A stretch of 24,558 nucleotides of DNA from Prochlorothrix sp035286285 (GTDB lineage: Bacteria > Cyanobacteriota > Cyanobacteriia > Prochlorotrichales > Prochlorotrichaceae): NCBI GenBank assembly GCA_035286285.1, contig JAYKJG010000189.1, positions 1 to 24,558 of the forward strand, written 5' to 3'. Below the pieces are notes generated by a model. It was given only the letters and a program-made list of their open reading frames with translations, was not told the DNA's origin and did not search any database. Positions within the stretch are counted from its first letter, which is position 1; each line of letters opens with the position of its first letter. Shown piece after piece: positions 16,301 through 23,404 of this stretch. Position numbers and translations under genes: made by a program.

Positions 16301-17862
16301 GCAGCCAAGTCCACTTCCTTACCGCAGTAGGGCGAATTCACGGAGTGGGGCGCAATGATAAAAATGAAGTTATCGGCCTTTTCTAAACCGTCATCAATTT
16401 GCTCCTGGAAATCGACCCCTAGGGGAATATCATTTTGATCAAACCAAATTCGATACCCCACAGCGGTGAGGCGATCGTGGAGGGCCGTCGCAAACGCCTT
16501 ACTATCTGCCCGCCCATAGGAAATAAAGGCATCAAAAAACTTATTCTTCTCCCGACTTTCGGCGATATAGTCTTCCTGGCTGAGGATGAGGGGCTGAAGT
16601 TCCGGTTCCTCACTGTGGGCCTGCTGGGCATAGAGCTTCAGAAACCGCTCCGCCACTGCCAATTGATCGGCCCGGAGCAGTTGGCTTTTAGGCCGTTCTT
16701 GGCGATCCCAAACGAGGGTACGCACCAAGAGATCCCGGTGCCACTGATCGTAGTCTTGGTGACGTTTGAGCAGTTGCAACAGCGACTGGATCGCGGTGGA
16801 GGTGTTGGGTGTTGTGACGCTGGCAAAGCCTTTGAAGTTAATAAATTGGAGCGATCGTTGCTCCGCTGGAATCTCCTCTAAGGGCATTTCGGCAATCAAG
16901 AGGGGAATCATGCGTTTGTTCAACTGGCGGGCATAGGCCACCTCCTGCTGACAGTAGGGGGAGGCGACAGAATGGGGCGAAATTAAATACACCAGGGTAT
17001 CGGCCCGTTCAATGCCTCGGTTGATTTCCTGCTGAAAATCCACCCCTGTGCGGATATTGGTGCGATTCGTCCAGACGGGCATCCCCTCCCGCATTAAACA
17101 GAGGCGGATCCGCTCGGTAACGCCGATATCCTGCTCAGAATGGCACAGAAAGACCCGTGTTGTGCCGTTGTTGGCCTGGAGTAGGCTGGTGCAGATATAC
17201 TCACAGTGTAAATCCGTGGGAATACAGGGGGCTTGCTCCGTTTTAAACCGGGTTTGGAGCCAATCCTGGGCGGCAGCTAGGGGTTCCCCCGCCAGTAGAT
17301 CGCTGTCTTGCTTTTGGTGCGTTGCCCAAAGGGTTGCCTGGGCGAAAATCTGGGTATGCTGCCGCACATAGTCCCGCTGCCGCTCGATAATGGCTTCAAT
17401 TCCGCCATAGGCAGCCTCTAGACTGTCTCCCGCACGGGCATAGACCCAGTTAATCTTGCTCAGGGCCGGATCCAAATGGGCAAAACTGGTGTGCTTACCT
17501 GCCAGTTGGTAGGCTTCCCAGTCTGCGTCACTGCCTTCGGGGTTGCGCTGTTGCCAGGTTTCCCGATCGATTTCCTCCACATGCAGGACGGGAATAATGC
17601 GTTTGTTGCATTTTAGGGCCAATTCGACTTCTAGGGCGCAGTAGGGTGAGTTGACGGCGTGGGGCGAAATCAGGTAGATGAAGTTGTCGGCTTTGGCGAT
17701 GCCGTCGTTAATTTGCTTTTGGTAGTCCACCCCTAGGGGAATGTCTTCAAAGTCAAACCAGATTTTGTAACCCTTTGCGGTGAAATGATCGTAAAGGTTC
17801 TTAGCAAAGGTTTTGCTGTCGGCGCGACCGTAGGAAATGAAGGCATCCTGTAGTGGGTTCAT
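13345..17862 (-). CDS. Five-TIR-domain membrane protein with C-terminal CHASE2 sensor
   Basis: A 1505-residue protein. TIR domains lie at about 5-135, 236-345, 444-570, 674-785 and 875-985. Each is followed by a similar helical linker (for example YVRQHTQIFAQATLW to TDLHCEYI). TIR1, 3 and 5 begin FISY(G/S)R; TIR2 and 4 begin FLCHSE and FIVHAE. All keep the glutamate of the S-P-x-x-x-x-E motif that is catalytic in TIR NADases: Glu78, 307, 516, 746 and 948. A membrane helix (about 1078-1096) leads into CHASE2 (about 1097-1420; YDLLMRLRP, VVIEVD, LIALDFY, VVFVGFSD). Three helices follow near 1419-1446, 1455-1475 and 1479-1497, and the protein ends at once. The TIRs should be cytoplasmic and CHASE2 periplasmic. 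I start at the ATG at 17862; ATG 17910 and TTG 17961 add poor sequence. NADase or signal-synthase activity is inference. Confidence 0.93.
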   Translation of the reverse strand: MNPLQDAFISYGRADSKTFAKNLYDHFTAKGYKIWFDFEDIPLGVDYQKQINDGIAKADNFIYLISPHAVNSPYCALEVELALKCNKRIIPVLHVEEIDRETWQQRNPEGSDADWEAYQLAGKHTSFAHLDPALSKINWVYARAGDSLEAAYGGIEAIIERQRDYVRQHTQIFAQATLWATHQKQDSDLLAGEPLAAAQDWLQTRFKTEQAPCIPTDLHCEYICTSLLQANNGTTRVFLCHSEQDIGVTERIRLCLMREGMPVWTNRTNIRTGVDFQQEINRGIERADTLVYLISPHSVASPYCQQEVAYARQLNKRMIPLLIAEMPLEEIPAEQRSLQFINFKGFASVTTPNTSTAIQSLLQLLKRHQDYDQWHRDLLVRTLVWDRQERPKSQLLRADQLAVAERFLKLYAQQAHSEEPELQPLILSQEDYIAESREKNKFFDAFISYGRADSKAFATALHDRLTAVGYRIWFDQNDIPLGVDFQEQIDDGLEKADNFIFIIAPHSVNSPYCGKEVDLAARRNKRIIPLLHVEEISQETWQERNPQGTIAEWEAYRAAGKQSCFPNMPAVIGRVNWIYCREGVDDAEQSFAGLTELLERDREYVHEHTEILARALEWNRNQRQIRYLLVGDERKAAEEWLQTRFRDRQAPCQPTDLHCEYICESIKNANGFMTQAFIVHAEADQAMAEKVRQSLTRQGITVWRSSTDVQQGVDFQDTIDRGVEETDNLIVLVSPNAVASPNCHYELGYGHGFKKRIIPILMAPTDFTYIPADIRSLQFIDMTQGEGEESYDKAINKLLQTLQKDAPYHQQHKLLLTQALKWERQKYNPSILLRGNALKQVESWYQVAKTHAFHSLVAIQQEFLDESRRQPPNQTFNVFISYSRSDGDFARKLNENLQIQGMITWFDQENIDIGTDFQREIYRGIENSENFLFIISPNSVLSPYAKGEIEYAAKLNKRFVVILYREVPPSSLHPVIANVQWIDFRRRGGDFLFNFGELVRMLASDPEHIQAHTRLLVKASEWDMADRDDGFLLRGKDLTQATLWLNHIGDRTPQPTDLQLAYIKASQALPFRRIRPRSAVLSVLAATVTVFVARFLGATQGAELRAYDLLMRLRPVEPQDAHTVVIEVDAESTRWLRKELIEGRYEPGLGTIPDAALNDLLGILLNHKPRLIALDFYRDFQADPVVADRLAQTPDLITVCKAATVDERGLALDGYTPPPEIPALDWPNRVGFADLSEDGEKMVRRHYMLKPSDPEFCPVDGAMSFVVARRFVDAEGQSYEPPYVRQGGEVYYGKFLKLGNLTVPQLLGTGGGYQDLGGLLNGYQIMVNYRSSYHPEDSSLAPSPTYFAPSISLKALLTGEKTAAELDELLADRVVFVGFSDRADPTSDFWSTPVGEMPGVHVQAQMASQLINAVLDDRPLIWWWSWTTETAWSGLWAALVAGLMWGVSATNKRLLGSMGLVLLLTGVCYGVLVSSGGWLPLVPPLVTMTLSGLGVIWLTQRLRNP

Positions 17863-17998
17863 GGCAAGGGCGGCAGTAAGGGCAAGACGGGAGATGGGGG
17901 CTAGCGGCATGGGGGCCAACCCCGTACAGGTGCTTTTTAGGATACAGGGAAGCGCTAGCAATGCTTCAGGGCTGCAAGATATTGCAATAGAATCCGGC

Positions 17999-20900
17999 CT
18001 AGGCTGTGAGGGTTAACTGTGATCCTTGGCTGGTTTTGGTGACCTCAATGCGGGTTTGGAAGGCTTCCTTAAACTGGGACATGTGGGTAATGGTCAGAAT
18101 ACAGGCAAAATCGTTGGCGATCGCATTAATGGCCGCAATCAGACGATCGCAGCCCTCTGTATCCTGGGTACCAAAGCCCTCATCGACAATGAGTAACTGG
18201 AGGGCCGCTCCCGATCGCTGGGCCAAGAGCCGCGCTAAAGCCAGCCGAATCGCAAAATTGACCCGAAACGCCTCACCGCCTGAATAGGTCTCGTAGGGAC
18301 GGGTGCCGCGTACATCGGCAATGCAAATATCGAGGGTATCAATCAGCTTATCACCGCCGCGATCGGGGCCACTGCGACGACTGCGCTTGGCCCGCTGGGT
18401 AATGAACTGCACATGGAGTTGGTTAGCACTGAGGCGCGACAGGATCTGATTGGCTTCGCTCTCCAATTGCGGCAGCAAATTCTCGATTAACAGCGCCTGA
18501 ATCCCATTTTTGCCAAAGGCATGGGCGAGTTCCTGGTGAACCCGCTGTTGATGGCGACAGTGCAGCAATTGCTGGCGTTGTTGCTGGCTTTGGCGATCGA
18601 GGGTTTCCAGTTGCCGTTGCTGTTGCTGAACGCGCCCCAGGGCCGCAAACTGTTGATCCCGCTGTTGGCGACGGGCCTCGATTTGCTGCTGAAATTGCTC
18701 AATCAGGGGCATTAAGTCCGGTGCCGCTGCAATTTGGGCCTCTAGGGCTTGGATGCGCCCATTCAAAGCGGTGTATTCCCCTTGGTGGCCTTGGCGCTGT
18801 TGGGTGAGGGAGTCAATCCGGGCCTGAACCTGGGGGTAGCTGTGCTGGGCTTGGGTCAGTTCTTGGTACCGCACGGCCCATGCTTGGCTTTCCCGCAGCG
18901 ATCGCCGCAGTTGGGTGTGGCGATCGAGGTCGTAGTCCAAGCCCTGAAGCTGGCGATCGAGGGTCTGCATCTCTTGCCAGAGGGCACCGTGGCCCAGTTG
19001 CAGCAGTTCCTGGTTAACCTGCTCCAATTGTGCTGTAATTTGGGGCTTTTGGGCTTCTATCTGCTGATACTGTCGCTCTGCACTTTGGATCTCCGCCTGC
19101 CGAATTTCCCCCCAGCGCCAGCGCTCCACCTCCCCGCGAGCAAGGGCATGGGTGCGATCGTCATAGGCCAAGGTCGCCAAGGTGGTGCTTAACTGCTGCC
19201 ATTCCTGTTGTAGTTCGGGTTCAAAGGCTTCTTGCTCCAGAATTTGGCCAAGCTTCTCCGCCTCAGTCCGTAGAGCTTGTAATTGTGTCTCCCAAGTTTG
19301 CCCGGTTTCTAACTGCTGCTGAAGTTGGCCCCGCCGCTCTAAACAGGGGTGATAGTCCCGCACCGCTTGCTCCACCTCTCGGTATTCTTGGCGCAGGACT
19401 TGGATCTCGCGATCGGAGACGGACTGTTGGTCCTTGACCACATAGATGAGGTCGAGAATTTCCTGGCGATCGTGCTGGTGCTGCTGTTGCACAATCTCCC
19501 AGTGGCGATCGTCCAAGGGCCGATTACACAGCGGGCAGGGCATTCCCGGCTCCTGCAACTGCTCCATTTTTTGATCCAACTCCTCCAGTTGGGTTTCGTA
19601 GTCGCGCTGGTGGGCCTGGAGCCGCTCCTGGAACGATCGTCGCTCTAGCCCCTTCTCCTTCACCTGCTCTAGGTACTGTTGCCGCTGTTCCAGGTAACTC
19701 ACCCGCGCCTGAATCTCCTCAAACTCCCGCTGAAGTCGGGGAAATTTGGCCTGTTGCTGGCTTAGTTCTTGGATTTGGCCATGAACTTGCTCTAGGCGCG
19801 TGCTGAGGCGACTGCGGCTGGCTTGAAGTTGGAGTTGGACCTGGGTTTGGCGCTGAAGGAGGGGGGTGACTTGGGCTTGGAGTTGGTCCAGGTGCTGGAG
19901 CCGATCGCGGGCCGCACTAAGCTGTTGCACCGCAGCCGCGATATCCTCCCGTTTCTGTAAAATCTGCTGTAAACTCCCTTGTTGCTGCACCATTTGCTCT
20001 TGTTGCTGCTGTAGGCGCTCCTGTTGGTGCCGAAGCTGCTGTTCCTGGTCTCGATACTGCTGCCGCAGGGTTTGCCTCTGCTGGCTGAGGTGCTGATAAG
20101 TTTGCGCCTTCTGGTTCCACAGTTCCTCCTGGGCTTGGAGCCTTTGCCACTGGGCGTACCCCTGCTGAATCTCCTCAGCTTGCGCCAAGATTGCAGCTAA
20201 ATGCTGTCCTTGGTCTTGGCTGAGGCTCAGGGCTTGGGTCAGTTGCGCCATGAGTTGACTGAACTGCTGGACCTGTTGCTGAGACCACTGGAGGGTTTTG
20301 GCCCATTCCTGTTGCTGTTGTTGCTGTTGCTGGAGCTGGTGCAGTTGGGCGCGATCGTGGTCTTGATCCTGCTGGAGTGCGGCCAAACTCGCCTCTAGGG
20401 CCGCACAGTCCTCCGCTAAAGTCCCCGCCGTTCCCAGTTGCTCCTCTAGAAGCCTCAGGCTTTGCTCTAACACCGTCCCTTGGGCCTTATAGTCCCTGGC
20501 TTTTTCCTTAGCCCGATCGGCTAAATCATCATAATCCTGCAACTTTAACAAATCTGCCAAGATTTGCTTGCGCTCACTGGGTCGCTTGAGCATAAATTCA
20601 TCGGCCCGCCCTTGGCGTAAATAAGCCGAATTAATAAAGGTCTCATAGTCCAGCTTCAGGGTTTCGTTAATGCGCTGCTGAGTCGCCCGCACCCCACGCT
20701 CCGTTAGGCTCCGAAACTGGTAATTCAAGTCCGTAGCTACTCCCCCTTGGGCGACCTGAAACTCTAAAACTGTACTCTGTTGGCGCTGCCGACTGCGGAA
20801 TACTCGGTAAATCTGTCCCTGGCTTTCAAAAATAAAGTCAACCTGGGCCTCCTGCTCCCGTCCATGGATCACATCCTCCTCGGTCACTGCCCGACTCTGC

Positions 20901-21049
20901 CCCCACAGCACCCAGGTAATGGACTCCAGTAGCGATGATTTCCCCGCCCCATTGGCCCCACAAATGCAAGCCGTGTGCAGCCCCCGCAGGTCTAAACTGG
21001 CCTGCTGATAGCTAAGGAAATTGCGTAGGGTTAACTGGAGTGGAATCAT
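17999..21049 (-). CDS. sbcC: SbcC-type SMC-family exonuclease subunit
   Basis: A 1016-residue Rad50/SbcC homologue, the ATPase partner of SbcD (Mre11) in processing hairpins and broken DNA ends. Walker A is GANGAGKS (31-38). The QGRADEF region (146-152) fits an SbcC Q-loop. Two long glutamine-rich coiled coils flank the zinc-hook CPLC (505-508), which sits almost exactly mid-protein. The C-terminal head has the signature YSGGEAFRVNFAIRLALA, Walker B LLIVDEGFGTQD and the H-loop ITHM. The Gln content is extreme (QQQQQQQ near 240-247). The start ATG at 21049 has AGAGG nine bases upstream. No sbcD is in the window. The TIR-CHASE2 gene follows on the same strand after 136 bases, so co-transcription is possible but not shown. 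Confidence 0.95.
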   Translation of the reverse strand: MIPLQLTLRNFLSYQQASLDLRGLHTACICGANGAGKSSLLESITWVLWGQSRAVTEEDVIHGREQEAQVDFIFESQGQIYRVFRSRQRQQSTVLEFQVAQGGVATDLNYQFRSLTERGVRATQQRINETLKLDYETFINSAYLRQGRADEFMLKRPSERKQILADLLKLQDYDDLADRAKEKARDYKAQGTVLEQSLRLLEEQLGTAGTLAEDCAALEASLAALQQDQDHDRAQLHQLQQQQQQQQEWAKTLQWSQQQVQQFSQLMAQLTQALSLSQDQGQHLAAILAQAEEIQQGYAQWQRLQAQEELWNQKAQTYQHLSQQRQTLRQQYRDQEQQLRHQQERLQQQQEQMVQQQGSLQQILQKREDIAAAVQQLSAARDRLQHLDQLQAQVTPLLQRQTQVQLQLQASRSRLSTRLEQVHGQIQELSQQQAKFPRLQREFEEIQARVSYLEQRQQYLEQVKEKGLERRSFQERLQAHQRDYETQLEELDQKMEQLQEPGMPCPLCNRPLDDRHWEIVQQQHQHDRQEILDLIYVVKDQQSVSDREIQVLRQEYREVEQAVRDYHPCLERRGQLQQQLETGQTWETQLQALRTEAEKLGQILEQEAFEPELQQEWQQLSTTLATLAYDDRTHALARGEVERWRWGEIRQAEIQSAERQYQQIEAQKPQITAQLEQVNQELLQLGHGALWQEMQTLDRQLQGLDYDLDRHTQLRRSLRESQAWAVRYQELTQAQHSYPQVQARIDSLTQQRQGHQGEYTALNGRIQALEAQIAAAPDLMPLIEQFQQQIEARRQQRDQQFAALGRVQQQQRQLETLDRQSQQQRQQLLHCRHQQRVHQELAHAFGKNGIQALLIENLLPQLESEANQILSRLSANQLHVQFITQRAKRSRRSGPDRGGDKLIDTLDICIADVRGTRPYETYSGGEAFRVNFAIRLALARLLAQRSGAALQLLIVDEGFGTQDTEGCDRLIAAINAIANDFACILTITHMSQFKEAFQTRIEVTKTSQGSQLTLTA

Positions 21050-21110
21050 ACAATTTGGCCTCTAAGGGGTGACTAGAGGGTCATTGGGGGTAGTTCGTTG
21101 GGTGGATAGT

Positions 21111-21222
21111 ATGGGTCGATCGGGGTAATCCGTGGGTCGATTTGGTGGGTCGATCGGGAGGTTGGGGATAATCCGTGGGTCGATCGGGGGGTATATCAAG
21201 GGGTAATCCGTGGGTCGATCGG
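21111..21222. repeat. Five copies of TGGGTCGAT in the sbcC/rfbC divergent region
   Basis: TGGGTCGAT occurs at 21112, 21133, 21146, 21176 and 21211, three times preceded by TAATCCG and usually followed by CGG (HIP1 core). It lies 60-170 bases upstream of the sbcC start, so it may overlap that promoter. Confidence 0.85.
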
Positions 21223-21233
21223 CCACCGGCGTT

Positions 21234-21323
21234 TTAGCGTTGCAATCTCTCTTGGCGTTGCAATCTCTCTTAGCGTTGCAATCTCTCTTAGCGTTGCAAT
21301 CTCTCTTAGCGTTGCGATCTCTC
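21234..21323. repeat. Five tandem 18-bp repeats midway between sbcC and rfbC
   Basis: TTAGCGTTGCAATCTCTC is repeated five times, starting at 21234, 21252, 21270, 21288 and 21306. The only changes are A to G in unit 2 (TTGGCG) and A to G in unit 5 (TTGCGATC). Together with the preceding repeats it fills much of the 459-base gap 21050-21508. The remainder (21324-21508) holds no recognisable gene and no promoter I can place with confidence. There are no spacers, so this is not CRISPR. Confidence 0.95.
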
Positions 21324-21508
21324 TAACATCAGCGTAACCCATCTATCCTAGCCTTTTCAGAGCTTCTGGTCTCTAGATCAGCCCCGATCGGGCTGGATGA
21401 ATTGTGTTGGGGCTAAAATTCAACCGCTTCTGCACCCCCGCATTGCCTTGCAAGTCACATCCCTTGCTATTCTAAGGCTGACCCGTCTCGTCGAATTCCC
21501 CCCTACCC

Positions 21509-22060
21509 ATGGACGTTAAACCCACTACCCTTGCCGATGTCTGTGTTTTAATTCCCAAAGTGTTTGGGGATCATCGGGGCTTTTTTTACGAAAGCTTCAA
21601 TGAACAGGATTTCATGGAGAAAACGGGCCAAAAGGTCCACTTTGTCCAGGATAATCACTCCCGATCGGCCCAGCATATCCTCCGGGGCTTGCACTACCAA
21701 ATTGAGCAAACCCAGGGAAAGTTGGTGCGGGTCATTGCTGGTGAGGTTTTTGATGTCGCCGTTGACTTGCGCCAGTCTTCTCCCACTTTTGGCCAGTGGG
21801 CGGGGGAAATCCTCAGTGCTGAGAACAATCATCAACTCTGGGTTCCCCCTGGTTTTGCCCATGGTTTTGTGGTTCTTTCAGAATCTGCTGATTTTCTTTA
21901 TAAAGTTACGGATTATTACGCACCTCAGCATGAGCGCACCCTACGCTGGGATGATCCTGCGATCGGGGTTGAGTGGCCCTTACCGGCAGGGATTGAGCCT
22001 ATTTTGTCCCAGAAAGATGCCGCAGGCTTGAGCTTGAAGGATACACCCTTGTTTCCTTGA
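21509..22060 (+). CDS. rfbC: dTDP-4-dehydrorhamnose 3,5-epimerase
   Basis: Cupin-fold epimerase of dTDP-L-rhamnose synthesis. It converts dTDP-4-keto-6-deoxyglucose to the L-rhamno form for cell-surface polysaccharide. The 183-residue length is normal. Visible motifs are DHRGFFYESF (21-30), LRGLHYQ (58-64) with catalytic His62, KLVRVIAGEVFDVAVDLR (71-88), WVPPGFAHGF (111-120) and DFLYKVTDYY (128-137) containing the active-site Tyr. The start ATG at 21509 begins conserved sequence directly; no Shine-Dalgarno is visible. rfbA follows on the same strand after 112 bases, so the two probably form a transcription unit. rfbB and rfbD are not in the window. Confidence 0.96.
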   Translation: MDVKPTTLADVCVLIPKVFGDHRGFFYESFNEQDFMEKTGQKVHFVQDNHSRSAQHILRGLHYQIEQTQGKLVRVIAGEVFDVAVDLRQSSPTFGQWAGEILSAENNHQLWVPPGFAHGFVVLSESADFLYKVTDYYAPQHERTLRWDDPAIGVEWPLPAGIEPILSQKDAAGLSLKDTPLFP

Positions 22061-22142
22061 GGTCAGTTGGTTTTCCCTTCCGTTTCGATTTATCCTCGAT
22101 CTGACTCACGTTTGACTCTAGCCCCTCACTGCAAGACTGCCC

Positions 22143-22172
22143 ATGCAAGAACTGCCCATGCAAGAACTGCCC
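22143..22172 (+). repeat. 15-bp tandem duplication creating stacked start codons for rfbA
   Basis: ATGCAAGAACTGCCC occurs at 22143 and 22158, directly before the ATG at 22173. A shortened copy (TGCAAGACTGCCC) lies at 22130-22142. The frame is kept, so three ATGs can start the same protein with 0, 5 or 10 extra residues (MQELP repeats). Confidence 0.93.
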
Positions 22173-23264
22173 ATGAAAGGACTCATTCTCTCCGGTGGTA
22201 AAGGAACCCGCTTGCGCCCCCTAACCTATACTGGCGCAAAACAGTTGGTGCCCGTGGCCAATAAACCGATTCTCTGGTATGGCATTGAAAGCCTAGTCAC
22301 CGCTGGTATTACTGAAATTGCCCTCATTGTTAGCCCAGAAACCGGGGCAGAGGTCCAGGAAAAAACGGGATCGGGCGATCGCTTTGGGGCCAAGCTCACC
22401 TACATTACCCAGGCAAGTCCCGATGGCTTGGCCCATGCCGTGAAGATTGCCCGCGATTTTTTGCAGGATTCTCCCTTTGTCATGTACCTGGGTGATAACC
22501 TCATTCAGGACGCACTAGCCCCCCTGCTGCAAAACTTCACCCAATCCAATTTGGATGCGTTAATCTTGCTGCGTCAGGTATCGGATCCGCGAGCTTTTGG
22601 GGTGGCTGAGGTCGATCGTCACGGCCATGTCCTGCGCTTGGTGGAAAAACCCCAGTATCCTCCGTCTAATTTGGCCCTAGTGGGACTCTATTTCTTTGCA
22701 CCGACGATCCATGGGGCGATCGATCGCATTCAACCTTCCCCCAGGGGCGAACTGGAAATTACAGATGCTATTCAGCAGTTAATTAACGAGGAGAAAGCCG
22801 TTAAAGCCCAGGAACTTCAAGGTTGGTGGCTAGATACGGGTAAAAAAGATGATTTATTGGAGGCTAACCGTCTGATTTTGGATACCTATCTCGATCCCAG
22901 TGAGTGGGGAGAGAAGCGATCGACGGTTCAGATTGATGACAAAAGCCAAATTAGCGGGCGGGTCGAGATTGGCCCCAATAGCCGCATCCTAAATACAGTC
23001 ATTCGTGGCCCTGTGAGCATTGGTGCCCACTGTCAGCTAGAAAACTGCTTTATTGGCCCCTATACGAGTATTGCTGAGGGTGTGGTCTTGAAGGAGGCGG
23101 ATATTGAGCACAGTGTGATTTTGGAGGAGGCCAGTATTGTGGGTATTCACCAGCGCATTGTCGATAGCGTGATTGGGGCAAAATCGCGGCTCACGCCAGC
23201 ACTCCAGCGACCCAAGGCGTTACGGTTTCTGCTGGGGAAGGATTCCCAAATTGAGTTAGTTTAG
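22173..23264 (+). CDS. rfbA: Glucose-1-phosphate thymidylyltransferase, long form
   Basis: Nucleotidyltransferase making dTDP-glucose, first step of dTDP-rhamnose synthesis. A 363-residue long-form enzyme: the N-terminal transferase domain has LILSGGKGTRLRPLTYTGAKQLVPVANKP, YLGDN (metal Asp), VEKP and WWLDTGKK. A C-terminal left-handed beta-helix from about residue 255 has hexapeptide-like turns (ISGRVEIGPNSRILNTVIRGPVSIG and onward). The start at the ATG 22173 (MKGLILSGG) matches the family; two in-frame ATGs upstream come from a 15-bp tandem duplication. It lies downstream of rfbC. Related long-form proteins sometimes serve other sugars, so the exact product could differ. Confidence 0.92.
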   Translation: MKGLILSGGKGTRLRPLTYTGAKQLVPVANKPILWYGIESLVTAGITEIALIVSPETGAEVQEKTGSGDRFGAKLTYITQASPDGLAHAVKIARDFLQDSPFVMYLGDNLIQDALAPLLQNFTQSNLDALILLRQVSDPRAFGVAEVDRHGHVLRLVEKPQYPPSNLALVGLYFFAPTIHGAIDRIQPSPRGELEITDAIQQLINEEKAVKAQELQGWWLDTGKKDDLLEANRLILDTYLDPSEWGEKRSTVQIDDKSQISGRVEIGPNSRILNTVIRGPVSIGAHCQLENCFIGPYTSIAEGVVLKEADIEHSVILEEASIVGIHQRIVDSVIGAKSRLTPALQRPKALRFLLGKDSQIELV

Positions 23265-23275
23265 CGAAAATCGCA

Positions 23276-23386
23276 GATTGGGCGCGAAAACTGCGCCCTT
23301 ACCAGGTGTTTAGGACTGTAGGGGTCAGTTTTCCTGACCCAACCACTGTGCCGAAGGTTGACCCACTCTTTTCAGTCAATCAAGTG
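23276..23386 (+). repeat. Compound hairpin repeat, inverted partner of the copy at 11594-11712
   Basis: Two hairpins, GGGCGCG-A-rich loop-TGCGCCC at 23280-23298 and GGGTCAG/CTGACCC at 23323-23340, precede a tail ending CAGTCAATCAA. The order and spacing match the other copy base for base. It fills most of the gap between rfbA and the hydrolase gene. Confidence 0.85.
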
Positions 23387-23404
23387 ACCAACACAACCCA
23401 CATT

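Noticed and set aside
14619..17371. Several open frames of 60-150 codons antisense to the TIR gene
   Set aside because: They mirror the codon pattern of the real gene in a GC-rich region and show no family motifs or ribosome sites.
17863..17961. Longer N-terminus of the TIR-CHASE2 protein (TTG 17961 or ATG 17910)
   Set aside because: The first TIR begins at residue 6 of the shorter form, as expected for the family; the extra residues look like a random or weak signal-like sequence, and TIR domains should be cytoplasmic.
23306..23404. N-terminal extension of the hydrolase from a GTG at 23306
   Set aside because: The extension is a translation of the dispersed repeat, whose inverted copy at 11594-11712 gives a similar peptide in a non-genic frame.
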